Shown here one piece after another: positions 27,530 to 36,100 of a DNA stretch of 64,000 nucleotides; position 1 is the first letter of the stretch; each line of letters opens with the position of its first letter. Under the pieces are notes generated by a model. The model had not been told where the DNA came from. It saw nothing but the letters and a program-made list of their open reading frames with translations, and did no database searches. The position numbers and the translations under genes were made by a program. Origin of the DNA: JBAYIE01 sp965279165 (GTDB lineage: Bacteria; Bacteroidota; Bacteroidia; UKL13-3); contig OZ257140.1 in assembly GCA_965279165.1 (NCBI GenBank), forward strand, positions 620,001 through 684,000, given 5' to 3'.

Positions 27530-28483
27530 TTAAACTTCTTCAAAAGCACCCATTTTGCTGAATTTTTCAATTCTGTTATTGATTAATGTTTCAACCGGCA
27601 ATTTTTTCAATTCATTTAAAATCTGATTCAATTCATTTTTTACCGTTGTAAAAATTGTTGATGGATCATTGTGGGCTCCACCAATCGGTTCCGGAATAAC
27701 GGAATCAATCAATTTATTCTGTAACATATCTATAGCCGTCAGTTTTAATGCTTCAGCCGCTTTTTCTTTGTGTTCCCAACTGCGCCATAAAATAGAAGAA
27801 CATGATTCCGGAGAAATAACGGAATACCAGGTATTCTCGAGCATTAGAATTCTATCGCCTACACCAATTCCCAATGCACCACCTGAAGCTCCTTCGCCTA
27901 TAACCACACAAATTATTGGCACTTTTAGAACCGACATTTCCAATAAATTTCTGGCTATTGCTTCTCCTTGTCCGCGTTCCTCAGCCTCCAAACCTGGCGA
28001 AGCACCGGGAGTATCAATTAAAGTTACCACCGGTATGGCGAATTTTTCTGCCAATTTCATTAATCTCAATGCTTTTCTATACCCCTCAGGATTAGGCATT
28101 CCAAAATTTCTAAATTGTCGTTGTTTGGTATTTCTACCTTTTTGATGTCCAATTACCATCACTGTTTGGTCATTCAATCGGGCTAATCCACCTACTATTG
28201 CTTTATCGTCTTTAACATTTCGATCACCATGCTGTTCAATAAAATCAGTAAAACAATTCTCTATATAATCTAATGCATAAGGTCTTTCAGGATGTCTGGA
28301 TATTTGTACCCTTTGCCAACCGGTCAGTTTAGCATAAATTTCTTCCCTTGTTCTTTCGATTTTCTCCTCAATTTCTTTCACCGAAGCGCTTAAATCAAGT
28401 TTGTTCTTTTCTGCTGTCTTTTTAAGGTTTTCCAACTGAATTTCTAATTCTTCAATTGGTTTCTCAAAGTCGAAATAGCTCAT
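27530..28483 (-). CDS. accA: Acetyl-CoA carboxylase carboxyltransferase subunit alpha
   Basis: A 317-residue cytoplasmic protein, the normal AccA length. With AccD it moves the carboxyl group from biotin on AccB to acetyl-CoA, the first committed step of fatty-acid synthesis. Family segments are 'RHPERPYALDYIENCF', 'GGLARLNDQTVMVIGHQKGR', 'NFGMPNPEGYRKALRLM', 'TLIDTPGASPGLEAEERGQ' and 'IGEGASGGALGIGVGDRILM' (oxyanion-hole and CoA-site glycines), ending 'LKLTAIDMLQNKLIDSVIPEP'. An N-terminal coiled-coil helix (residues 8-50) is normal. It lies between the tRNA-Ala and tRNA-Asp loci and is divergent from tRNA-Asp; accD is elsewhere. Confidence 0.96.
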   Translation of the reverse strand: MSYFDFEKPIEELEIQLENLKKTAEKNKLDLSASVKEIEEKIERTREEIYAKLTGWQRVQISRHPERPYALDYIENCFTDFIEQHGDRNVKDDKAIVGGLARLNDQTVMVIGHQKGRNTKQRQFRNFGMPNPEGYRKALRLMKLAEKFAIPVVTLIDTPGASPGLEAEERGQGEAIARNLLEMSVLKVPIICVVIGEGASGGALGIGVGDRILMLENTWYSVISPESCSSILWRSWEHKEKAAEALKLTAIDMLQNKLIDSVIPEPIGGAHNDPSTIFTTVKNELNQILNELKKLPVETLINNRIEKFSKMGAFEEV

Positions 28484-28547
28484 AAGATTCTATTTTAAAG
28501 GGCGCAAAATAGCACAAGATTGGGATAAAAAACTTTTTTCATTTTGA

Positions 28548-28578
28548 TTTGTCAAAACAAAAAGGTGGTTTATATTTG
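28548..28578 (+). promoter_or_regulatory. Promoter for tRNA-Asp
   Basis: TTTG at 28548-28551 and TATATTTG at 28571-28578, 19 bases apart, match the Bacteroidota sigma consensus (TTTG / TAnnTTTG) at every position. Transcription would begin near 28585, about 68 bases before the mature tRNA 5' end. This is the best promoter in the window. Confidence 0.72.
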
Positions 28579-28652
28579 CAGTCCTTTAAAGAAAACATGG
28601 AAACATGCCATCTTAAAAGAAATCACTTTTGCGAAAGCTACGGTGAATGAGA

Positions 28653-28729
28653 GGTGTGGTAGTTCAGCTGGTTAGAATACGTGCCTGTCACGCACGGGGT
28701 CGCGGGTTCGAGTCCCGTCCGCACCGCCA
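28653..28729 (+). tRNA. tRNA-Asp (anticodon GTC), CCA encoded
   Basis: A full cloverleaf. The acceptor GGTGTGG pairs with CCGCACC, with one U-G wobble at position 5-68 (bases 28657 and 28721). The D-arm is GTTC...GAAT, the anticodon stem CGTGC/GCACG holds loop CTGTCAC with anticodon GTC, and the T-arm is GCGGG-TTCGAGT-CCCGT. Discriminator G73 is followed by an encoded CCA (28727-28729). A terminator follows within 7 bases. Two broken copies of its 3' part lie downstream, and the last one would pair with this acceptor without the wobble. Confidence 0.95.
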
Positions 28730-28735
28730 AAAATT

Positions 28736-28764
28736 AAAAGGTTGTCGAAAGGCAGCCTTTTTTT
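28736..28764 (+). terminator. Intrinsic terminator after tRNA-Asp
   Basis: AAAAGGTTGTC (28736-28746), GAAA tetraloop, GGCAGCCTTTT (28751-28761): an 11-bp stem with two G-T pairs, followed by more T. The GIY-YIG start codon comes right after the T-run, so that gene would be read only by readthrough or a separate signal. Confidence 0.85.
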
Positions 28765-29010
28765 ATGATGAAACATTTCGTTTATATAATTTATTCTTCA
28801 TCTACAGATGAATATTATAAAGGTTATTCCCAAAATCCTTCCATCAGACTTATCGATCATAATAATGCAAAGTCTCGTTATACCTCAAAAGGAATTCCTT
28901 GGATTCTTGTTTATACTAAGGAATTTGATACCAAATCACTGGCATTAATTGAAGAAAAGAGATTGAAAAAACTTAATCGAAAATCAATTCTTGAACTTAT
29001 ACAAAAGTGA
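28765..29010 (+). CDS. Small GIY-YIG endonuclease (YhbQ/UPF0213-like), copy 1
   Basis: An 81-residue protein made of a GIY-YIG domain alone. 'VYIIYS' (6-11) and 'YYKGYS' (17-22) are the GIY and YIG strands; R28 and E64 are in place of the catalytic Arg and Glu, with 'KGIPWILVYTKEF' and a Lys-rich C-terminal helix as in YhbQ-type proteins. No DNA-binding domain is attached. Members of this group are single-domain nucleases of unclear cellular role, common in multiple copies in Bacteroidota. The gene starts directly after the tRNA-Asp terminator and ends one base before a tRNA-Asp fragment. Copy 2, 337 bases on, has the same DNA sequence. Two ATGs stand in tandem at the start. Confidence 0.85.
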   Translation: MMKHFVYIIYSSSTDEYYKGYSQNPSIRLIDHNNAKSRYTSKGIPWILVYTKEFDTKSLALIEEKRLKKLNRKSILELIQK

Positions 29011-29066
29011 ACGTGCCTGTCATCTCGTCTCGGACGAGACGGGTTCGAGTCCCGTCCGCACCGCCA
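29011..29066 (+). pseudogene. tRNA-Asp fragment with palindrome, copy 1
   Basis: ACGTGCCTGTCA repeats position 26 to the anticodon loop of tRNA-Asp. The rest of the anticodon arm and the variable region are replaced by the palindrome at 29023-29039 (TCTCGTCTCGGACGAGA, 7-bp stem, 3-base loop). Then the T-arm and acceptor 3' strand continue to CCA (29064-29066). The T-stem begins with A here (A-T pair) where the intact gene has a G-T wobble. It has no 5' half and cannot be a tRNA. Confidence 0.85.
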
Positions 29067-29072
29067 AAAATT

Positions 29073-29101
29073 AAAAGGTTGTCGAAAGACAGCCTTTTTT
29101 T
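29073..29101 (+). terminator. Intrinsic terminator, second copy
   Basis: Same hairpin as the one after tRNA-Asp, shifted by 337 bases, with A for G at 29089, which turns a G-T pair into A-T. The second GIY-YIG gene begins at the end of its T-run. Confidence 0.8.
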
Positions 29102-29347
29102 ATGATGAAACATTTCGTTTATATAATTTATTCTTCATCTACAGATGAATATTATAAAGGTTATTCCCAAAATCCTTCCATCAGACTTATCGATCATAAT
29201 AATGCAAAGTCTCGTTATACCTCAAAAGGAATTCCTTGGATTCTTGTTTATACTAAGGAATTTGATACCAAATCACTGGCATTAATTGAAGAAAAGAGAT
29301 TGAAAAAACTTAATCGAAAATCAATTCTTGAACTTATACAAAAGTGA
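29102..29347 (+). CDS. Small GIY-YIG endonuclease, copy 2
   Basis: The same 81-residue protein as copy 1, with no base difference that I can find over the whole frame. The catalytic set (Y-I-I-Y, Y-Y-K-G-Y, R28, E64) is intact, so neither copy looks decayed. The surroundings are also the same: a terminator directly before and a tRNA-Asp fragment starting at the base after the stop codon. Identity at third codon positions shows either very recent duplication or gene conversion. Expression would again need readthrough of the terminator. Confidence 0.85.
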   Translation: MMKHFVYIIYSSSTDEYYKGYSQNPSIRLIDHNNAKSRYTSKGIPWILVYTKEFDTKSLALIEEKRLKKLNRKSILELIQK

Positions 29348-29403
29348 ACGTGCCTGTCATCTCGTCTCGGACGAGACGGGTTCGAGTCCCGTCCACACCG
29401 CCA
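29348..29403 (+). pseudogene. tRNA-Asp fragment with palindrome, copy 2 (carries the matching 3' acceptor)
   Basis: Same layout as copy 1, with the palindrome at 29360-29376. One base differs: A at 29395 instead of G, so the acceptor strand reads CCACACC and would pair perfectly with the 5' acceptor GGTGTGG of the intact gene at 28653. This suggests it is the original 3' end, pushed downstream by the repeat units. Confidence 0.85.
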
Positions 29404-29409
29404 AAAATT

Positions 29410-29438
29410 AAAAGGTTGTCGAAAGGCAGCCTTTTTTT
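29410..29438 (+). terminator. Intrinsic terminator, third copy
   Basis: The stem-loop of the tRNA-Asp terminator again, here followed by TTTTTTT and then unrelated sequence. It closes the repeat array. The 241 bases from here to the next gene contain nothing I can identify. Confidence 0.8.
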
Positions 29439-29679
29439 GTACCCTAAAATGTCCCCTTTCTGTCAAATAACCATCCCATTTTGCAATTTCTGCAATTAAA
29501 ATTATCTTGCCTTAACGTGATTTCTTCGTTGACGCGCAACCAATCACATAAAAATCGAAAATGATCCATTTTAAATCTGTAATAAAAGGGAATTTAAGTG
29601 CCTTCCAAATTTGCTACACCATTAATGGGGTCCTATCAGAGCAAAACTCATTGACCAAATTATCTTTTATAATATTACC

Positions 29680-30810
29680 ATGAAAAGTCGCTTATCTGTT
29701 GTCTGTTTGCTCTTCTTATTGCTTGTAATCACCTCCTGTAAAAAAGACAGCGATGAAGAAGATCCCAAAACACCTGAACCTAAAATTATCAATTCCATTC
29801 CCGAATTTTTTCCGGAAGCTTCTGAAGGAGATTATGGAAAATTATTACCACAAATTAAAATTATTGCAAGTTCTACCAACAAAATTGCTATTCCACAAGA
29901 CTTAGATTTTCACCCTACCCGAACCAATGAAATTTGGATAGTTAACAAAGGAACAGAAGCTACCGGTGGTACCAATGTTATTATTAGCAATGCAGGTGAA
30001 ACAAACCAATCGTCGATATTCTTGCAAGACGGAAATGCATGGCATTTTATGTCGTTGCCTTCTGCATTGGCATTTAGTACCAATGGCAATTGGGCTAATT
30101 CGGCCAATGTTTTAGATGCTAACCATTCGGGAGGACGATTTACCGGACCGGCATTATGGTCGAGCGATATGGCAATTTTTGCCCAACCAAGTGGTGGTAA
30201 CGGAAGTCATTTGGATATGGTGCACCAAAGTCCATATACCATGGGAATAGCTGCCGAAAAAGACAATGTGTTTTGGGTTTTTGATGGGTATTACGAAAAT
30301 ATTATTCGCTACGATTTTGCACAAGATCATGGTCCCGGTAACGATTACCACGAAGATGCTTTATTAAGAAGGTATTCGGAAGTAAAAGTAAAACGCGATC
30401 CAAATGTTCCTAGTCACCTGGTATTAGATGATGCAAAAAAATGGTTATACATCATTGATGGCGGAAATAAAAGGATACTTCGTTTAGACATCAATACCGG
30501 ATCGGTTGTATTAACTCTCCCGCCTATTGATGAAAATCTTGCCGAATATTCGAAAATGGGTGGCGCTACTTGGGAGATTTTTACAGATATTAACCTACAG
30601 AAACCTTGTGGAATTGACATTGTAGAAAATCGTCTCTTTGTAACCGATTATGCAACCGGTGAAATCATTTGTTACGATGTAAATACCAAATCAGAACTTG
30701 GCAGATTACAAACAGGCAAACCCGGAATTGCAGGAATAAAAGTTTACAACCACAAAGTATGGTTTGTAAATGCATTGGAAAACACGGTTAATGTAATTCT
30801 GAAAAACTAA
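29680..30810 (+). CDS. Lipoprotein with NHL/six-bladed beta-propeller-like repeats
   Basis: A 376-residue lipoprotein: signal peptide with lipobox V-I-T-S-C and C20, then an acidic Lys/Asp/Pro spacer. The rest has propeller-type repeats such as 'PSHLVLDDAKKWLYIIDGGN', 'KPCGIDIVENRLFVTDYATG' and 'GIAGIKVYNHKVWFVNALEN', which fit NHL blades. It should sit at the outer membrane or periplasm. The next gene, a cytochrome c / copper-monooxygenase-like protein, begins 2 bases after its stop, so they form one operon. NHL propellers next to PHM-like domains recall peptide-amidating enzymes (PAL beside PHM), but I cannot show a PAL active site. The function is unproven. Confidence 0.72.
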   Translation: MKSRLSVVCLLFLLLVITSCKKDSDEEDPKTPEPKIINSIPEFFPEASEGDYGKLLPQIKIIASSTNKIAIPQDLDFHPTRTNEIWIVNKGTEATGGTNVIISNAGETNQSSIFLQDGNAWHFMSLPSALAFSTNGNWANSANVLDANHSGGRFTGPALWSSDMAIFAQPSGGNGSHLDMVHQSPYTMGIAAEKDNVFWVFDGYYENIIRYDFAQDHGPGNDYHEDALLRRYSEVKVKRDPNVPSHLVLDDAKKWLYIIDGGNKRILRLDINTGSVVLTLPPIDENLAEYSKMGGATWEIFTDINLQKPCGIDIVENRLFVTDYATGEIICYDVNTKSELGRLQTGKPGIAGIKVYNHKVWFVNALENTVNVILKN

Positions 30811-30812
30811 AA

Positions 30813-32399
30813 ATGAGATGCCGAATTGTAGCGTTTCTTTTTTGTATTAGTATATCACAAACCAAAGCCCAACAAATTACTTGGGCAACCGATATTGCTT
30901 GCATTATTTATACCCATTGTGGGGTATGTCATAACAACGAATCCAGCATTTCAGATTTCCCATTGTTAAGTTATGATGCCGTTTACAACAACCGATTGGC
31001 AGTCGAATTTTATACCAATGTTCGGGCAATGCCTCCTTCCTTACCGGATGATAATTTTAGCAATTTCACCCACCGAAAAACCTTAAGCGACCACGAAATT
31101 GCCTTAATAAAAGAATGGGCGCTTGGTGATGCATTAAGAGGCGACTCTTCCATCGAACCACCAGCACCAACTTATTTACCTCAATTAGGTACATTATTAA
31201 ATCCCGATATTTCTATTAAAATTCCTGATTTTATAGTACCCGATTCAGTTGGACATTTTCGAAAATGCTTTGTTCTTACCCTTCCTTTCTCGTCTGCAAA
31301 AACCATTAAGTCGATTGAGGTAGTTCCCGGAAACCTGGCAGCAGTGCATGGCGTGTATATTTATGCCGATGGATCCGGCAGGCCACAAGTTCTGGATGAC
31401 GCTTCTCCTGAACCCGGCTATACACACTATTTTGGAATTGGCAGCTTTGCTGCTAAACTTTTATATGGCTGGGTACAAGGCGTAAAACCTTTTACATTCC
31501 CTGAAAATACCGGACTAATTATAGACAGTGGACAACAAATTATTGTGCAACTCGAATATGCCGAAGTAGCTGCAGGCAGAATGGATTCAACTCGCATTCA
31601 AATAAAATTCGATACTTCTTCAACTTTACGTAAAGCAGATGTGTTGCCGCTTTTATCCCATCATTTTAATTTAATGAATGGCCCATTTTTAATACCGGTC
31701 GACTCCATTCTCACCTTTAAAGAAGAACATGTAATTACCGGAAACTTAACTTTGTTTGGTATCAATCCGAATGTTCATGCTTATTGTACGCAACTGGAAG
31801 TATTTGCTGTTTATCCGGATAATGACACTATCGGTTTATTAAAGATTAATGATTGGAATCCGGTTTGGAGTGAAGGAATGTATTATTTTAAGAGTCCTGT
31901 TAAATTGCCAATTGGAACAAAACTTACCGCCTTTGCTACCTATAACAATACCAAACTAAATAGCCATAACCCTAACGACACACCACATATCATTCATTCA
32001 GGATACGGAGAAGATGAAGAGGAAATGATTTTCAACTTTTTAACCTTACCATTTAATTTAGGCGATGAAGATATATTATTCGATTCTTCCACCCATTATC
32101 CTCATTATTTAGGTTGTTCTCCGGTATTTACACAACTCAACGAGGAAATTGAAAATTCTTTTTTAACTTTTAAAATCTATCCAAATCCTACAAGCGACAT
32201 ATTGCATATTATTCAAAATAAAAATCACCCAAGTGATTTTACACTTATTATATATGATAGAATGGGTAAAGAAATTGTGAAAGAAAATTTAACCAGATTA
32301 AGTTCCACAATTAATTTAACAACATTAGAGAATGGATTATTTTTTGGTCGAATTATTCAAAATCAATCCCTTCAAACTTTTAAATTTATCAAACAATAA
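30813..32399 (+). CDS. Cytochrome c / copper type II monooxygenase-like protein with T9SS type-A sorting domain
   Basis: A 528-residue secreted protein with a signal peptide (to about 'QTKAQQ'). A haem-c motif C36-G-V-C-H40 and a likely axial Met in 'RAMPPSL' are followed by two domains like peptidylglycine alpha-hydroxylating monooxygenase: 'LLYGWVQGVKPFTFPENTG' (217-234) and 'KINDWNPVWSEGMYYFKSPV' (344-363). Copper ligands look partly lost: His-His is H179-G, and the expected H-x-H is N320-V-H322, although M405 remains. The C-terminus (from about 455) is a type-A T9SS sorting domain ('FKIYPNPTSDILHI' ... 'FKFIKQ'). It is likely surface-bound or released; the catalytic activity is doubtful. 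Confidence 0.75.
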   Translation: MRCRIVAFLFCISISQTKAQQITWATDIACIIYTHCGVCHNNESSISDFPLLSYDAVYNNRLAVEFYTNVRAMPPSLPDDNFSNFTHRKTLSDHEIALIKEWALGDALRGDSSIEPPAPTYLPQLGTLLNPDISIKIPDFIVPDSVGHFRKCFVLTLPFSSAKTIKSIEVVPGNLAAVHGVYIYADGSGRPQVLDDASPEPGYTHYFGIGSFAAKLLYGWVQGVKPFTFPENTGLIIDSGQQIIVQLEYAEVAAGRMDSTRIQIKFDTSSTLRKADVLPLLSHHFNLMNGPFLIPVDSILTFKEEHVITGNLTLFGINPNVHAYCTQLEVFAVYPDNDTIGLLKINDWNPVWSEGMYYFKSPVKLPIGTKLTAFATYNNTKLNSHNPNDTPHIIHSGYGEDEEEMIFNFLTLPFNLGDEDILFDSSTHYPHYLGCSPVFTQLNEEIENSFLTFKIYPNPTSDILHIIQNKNHPSDFTLIIYDRMGKEIVKENLTRLSSTINLTTLENGLFFGRIIQNQSLQTFKFIKQ

Positions 32400-32709
32400 T
32401 CAAAATTGTTTGCCAATAAATTCGATTTAAAAAATTCGGATTAGGCCAAACCCAATAGAAACGCCTAACCCCAATCCCTCACCTAACTACCGTTAGTTTC
32501 TTTTTCCGTTTTAATACTAATTTAATCTTTTAATAATGATTACGCACCATTTTTTAACTGAAATTAATCATTTATCCTTATACATTTGATTTAGCTAATT
32601 AATTCAATAATTGATTTGATTCTATATGATATCTTTAATATAAAAACGAAACAGGCATATTTTATTATCCGACTTATTAAACAAAAACATTAAACAATAA
32701 TATAAATCT
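32400..32709 (+). other. Intergenic stretch before the adhesin genes
   Basis: These 310 bases contain no frame I would call a gene. A loose hairpin (TTAGGC near 32440 with GCCTAA near 32464) may end the upstream operon. The rest is AT-rich, and a poor -7 match (TATCTTTA, 32630-32637) has no well-spaced TTTG. The promoter for the following genes should be here but cannot be placed. Confidence 0.4.
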
Positions 32710-33099
32710 ATGAAAACAATCATGTCACAAACAATGCTTAAGTATCTCTTTGCTTTGGCATTTTCATTTTTTCTTTTGCAGGACACGAAAGCCCAACAAG
32801 ATGACTGGTCTCAACTTGCTGACACTAGTGGAGTTGGAATTTATTTTAAAACAAGTGTTTGTAATAATGTTGAAACATTGATATTAAAAATTTCCAATAC
32901 CAATAACCACTCGGTTATGATAAACTGGAGTACTTGGGGATTTGGGCCGAATCAAAATATCGAGATACCAGCAAATTCGACTATAAGTGGAAACTGCAAT
33001 TCCATTAATCAACTCAATATTATCATTCCCTTTGGGACTACTGTAGCAACCTTGCAACAGAATTTTAAAATAAGTAGCATTATATCTAACGACAATTAA
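32710..33099 (+). CDS. Small secreted protein of unknown function
   Basis: A 129-residue protein with a signal peptide (ATG at 32710, cleavage near 'DTKAQQ'). The mature part, about 100 residues, is Asn-, Ser- and Ile-rich, with two Cys (in 'TSVCNNVET' and 'SGNCNSIN') that could form a disulfide, and looks all-beta. No family is recognised and there is no T9SS domain. It ends 11 bases before the giant adhesin gene and is probably on the same transcript, so a role linked to that protein is possible but not shown. Confidence 0.6.
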   Translation: MKTIMSQTMLKYLFALAFSFFLLQDTKAQQDDWSQLADTSGVGIYFKTSVCNNVETLILKISNTNNHSVMINWSTWGFGPNQNIEIPANSTISGNCNSINQLNIIIPFGTTVATLQQNFKISSIISNDN

Positions 33100-33110
33100 T
33101 CGACACCTAT

Positions 33111-36100
33111 ATGAACAATAATTACTTTATTATTTTAAAGAAACTTTCAAAAGCTTTTCTTTTACTAATGGCGTTCTGCCTACATTCTGTAGTCAGTATC
33201 TCGCAAAACTTCACCATTACACCTAGTACTCCGGGTGTAAGTAATTGTATTCCATTCGGACAAACAACGTATGGATTTCAAGGATTTATTTACCGAAACA
33301 TCCCTGCATTTAATTTAAATCCGGGCGATAAAATTCGCTTTGATTTAGGAAATTTAAATGATATTGATGTGAGGCGAAATATTTATTTTGCTGCAGCAAA
33401 TATTAATCCAGGCCCTTGGACAGGATCTAGTCAAAATGTTAGTCCAGTTAGCTGGGTTCAAGTAGTTCCTGAATCACAAACACCTTTAAATTCTTTAGGA
33501 AACACAACTGTAGGCGACTTTGAACTTACATACACAGCTACCAACTCATTTTCATTTGCAGGTGGTGGCTTTTTTATAGGATTTGGGGCAACGCCTCCGG
33601 GAACTTATGTGGATGCAGGTTGCGAACAAGTTGGGGTAAATACTACAAGCAGTGATGCTTCTGGTTATTTTTATAAACGATTTTATAATTTAACGCATTT
33701 ACAAACCGGGGTACTGGATGGTTACGGCGATAATGGTTCCATTTCAGGATTCAGAATTGAAGCCAACACCGCAAGTGCTTTGCATTTTGATGGTGTGGAT
33801 GATTATGTTGCAATTAATAGCCCATTTTATACATTCAATAAAGAAATTACTGTTGAATATTGGATCAAACCTTCTTCTTTTTTACCATTCGGTTCAATCA
33901 TCGGACAAGCTACTTCCGGCACTGACAATATGAGCACCAATGTTTGGTTGATGCATCCCGAAGCAACCGGTACCTCCTTAAAATTTCTGGTGAATGATGC
34001 CGGAACATGGAGAGATGCCGGGCTGATTACCCCTGCAGTTGGCGTATGGAGTCATATTGTAGGTGTGGCTAGTGCAACATCAACAAAAATATATTTGAAT
34101 GGCGTTTTGATGTCTACCGGACCGGGAATTTCAACGGGAATTGTTAATAATTCAAGTTCAGTTATTCATATTGGAAAAGATGTACGACACAACAGCGGAA
34201 GATTTGGCAATTTTACCATCGACGAAGTTAAAATTTATAGTCGGGCATTATGCCAAGCCGAAATTTTAAATAACAAGAATTGCGAATTAAATATGGGTGC
34301 TTCTCAAACCGGTTTGCAAGAATATTATCGATTCAACCAAGGAAGTACTATTTTAAATAATAGCGCCATAACAACCTTAAACGACCAAAGTGGAAATACA
34401 AGAAATGGTAGCCTAAATAGTTTTGCATTGGTAGGCACTACCTCCAACTGGGTTGCACCCGGCGGAAGCATAACAGGAACATGTAATACCTACACTCCTT
34501 CGATTGCAGCAATTTCCGGTTCTTCTTCTGTTTGTATGGGATCAACACTTTCTTTATCCAATACCACTTCTGGTGGTGTATGGAGCAGCAGCAATACCGG
34601 CGTCGCTACCATTAGTGCCGCAACAGGTTTGGTTACTCCGGTATCAACAGGTACCACAACCATATCTTATACTACCGATTGTGGTGCTGTTACAAAAGCA
34701 ATTACTGTAAATGGTTTACCTGCAGTTGCAGTTTCTCCTTTTGCATCAACAATCTGTGCCGGTTCATCTGTTACCATCACAGCAAGTACTTCTAATAATC
34801 TGGTTGCATATTATCGTTTTGATGAAACATCCGGTAATACCGTTACGGATATTAGTGGCAATAACCTTACCGGTACTTTTGTTAACTCCCCAAGCAGAAT
34901 TAGTTCAGGTGCAGGAATTAGTGGAGCCGGTAATGCTATAACCTTAAACAATCCTAATTATATCAATATCCCGGATAACGCTGTTTTTAATACCATGCAA
35001 AATAAACTTACGATTGAAGCATGGATATATCAAACAGATGCAGGTGACAATACCATTATAGACAGAGGGGATTATAATTTCTTATTTATGGCCAGACCAA
35101 ACGGACAAACCGGCCTTGGTTTTTATAACAATGGAGGTGGATGGACTTATAGTGCAGGGGATATTCCTGTTGGCGTATGGTCACATGTTGCCGTTACTTG
35201 GGATGGCTCAACCAATACCATTAAATTTTATCTAAACGGTAATTTATTAAGTACACATAACCGCGGCACAAGTTTATATTTTGGAAGCGGAGGTCCCGTT
35301 AATATCGGACGTCAGTCGCCTTATACTTGTGCATGTAATATCATGACAGGCAGTATCGACGAATTAAGACTTTGGAGCACAACAAGAACACAAGCTGAAA
35401 TTCAAGGTGCCATGGGTGTTACCATTTCGCCGGTTGTTGCAACAAGCTTCTCATGGAGCCCTGCATCCGGTTTGAATACTACCACTGGTTCAACTGTAAT
35501 AGCCTCCCCAACTTCAACAACCACTTATTCGGTAACAGGTACCAGTGCCGCAGGATGTGTTAAAACAAATAATTATTCTACGGTTACGGTAAATGCGGTT
35601 CCAACCACAACAGCTAGCAATACCGGACCATTTTGTGTTCGTGATACAATCAAATTATTTAGCTCAACACCCGGAGCAAGTTATAGTTGGACCGGGCCTA
35701 ATGGTTTTACATCAACACAACAACATCCGGTAATCTTAAATGCAATTCCTGCAAATGCCGGAACGTATACCGTTAATATTACTTTAAATGGTTGCACCGG
35801 AACTTCAACAACCAATGTTGTAGTAAATCCATTACCAACAATATCAGCCTCCAGTAACAGTCCGATCTGTAGTGGACAAACATTAAATTTAAATGCTACA
35901 GGTGGTGTTGCTTATTATTGGTCAGGACCAAATGGATTTAACCCGGGTGGCACTTCAGCATCAACCTCAATTGCTTCTTCAACAACTGACGCAACCGGAC
36001 ATTATGTTGTTAAAGTGCAGGGTGCTAATGGCTGTAGAGATACTGCATCAACTGATGTTATCGTTAATCTAACCCCTGTTGCCACAATAACAACCAATGG

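Larger units (their letters stand above)
28703..29438 (+). repeat. Tandem repeat, 337-bp period: tRNA-Asp 3' half, terminator, GIY-YIG gene, palindrome
   Basis: Unit 1 is 28703-29039, unit 2 is 29040-29376, and a partial third unit is 29377-29438. Each full unit runs T-arm and acceptor of tRNA-Asp with CCA, hairpin terminator, GIY-YIG open reading frame, 5' half of the anticodon arm, then the palindrome TCTCGTCTCGGACGAGA. The only differences I see between aligned positions are at 28752/29089/29426 (G/A/G, in the terminator stem) and 28721/29058/29395 (G/G/A, tRNA position 68). Such near identity points to recent duplication or active homogenisation. Confidence 0.9.

Noticed and set aside
29011..29403. 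Two extra tRNA-Asp genes
   Set aside because: Both lack the 5' acceptor strand and D-arm, and the anticodon arm is broken by a palindrome, so no cloverleaf can form.
29248..29466. A 72-codon minus-strand frame across the second GIY-YIG gene and tRNA-Asp fragment
   Set aside because: It lies entirely on repeat and tRNA sequence and resembles the false 'RDSNPSR' peptides produced by tRNA T-arms read in reverse.
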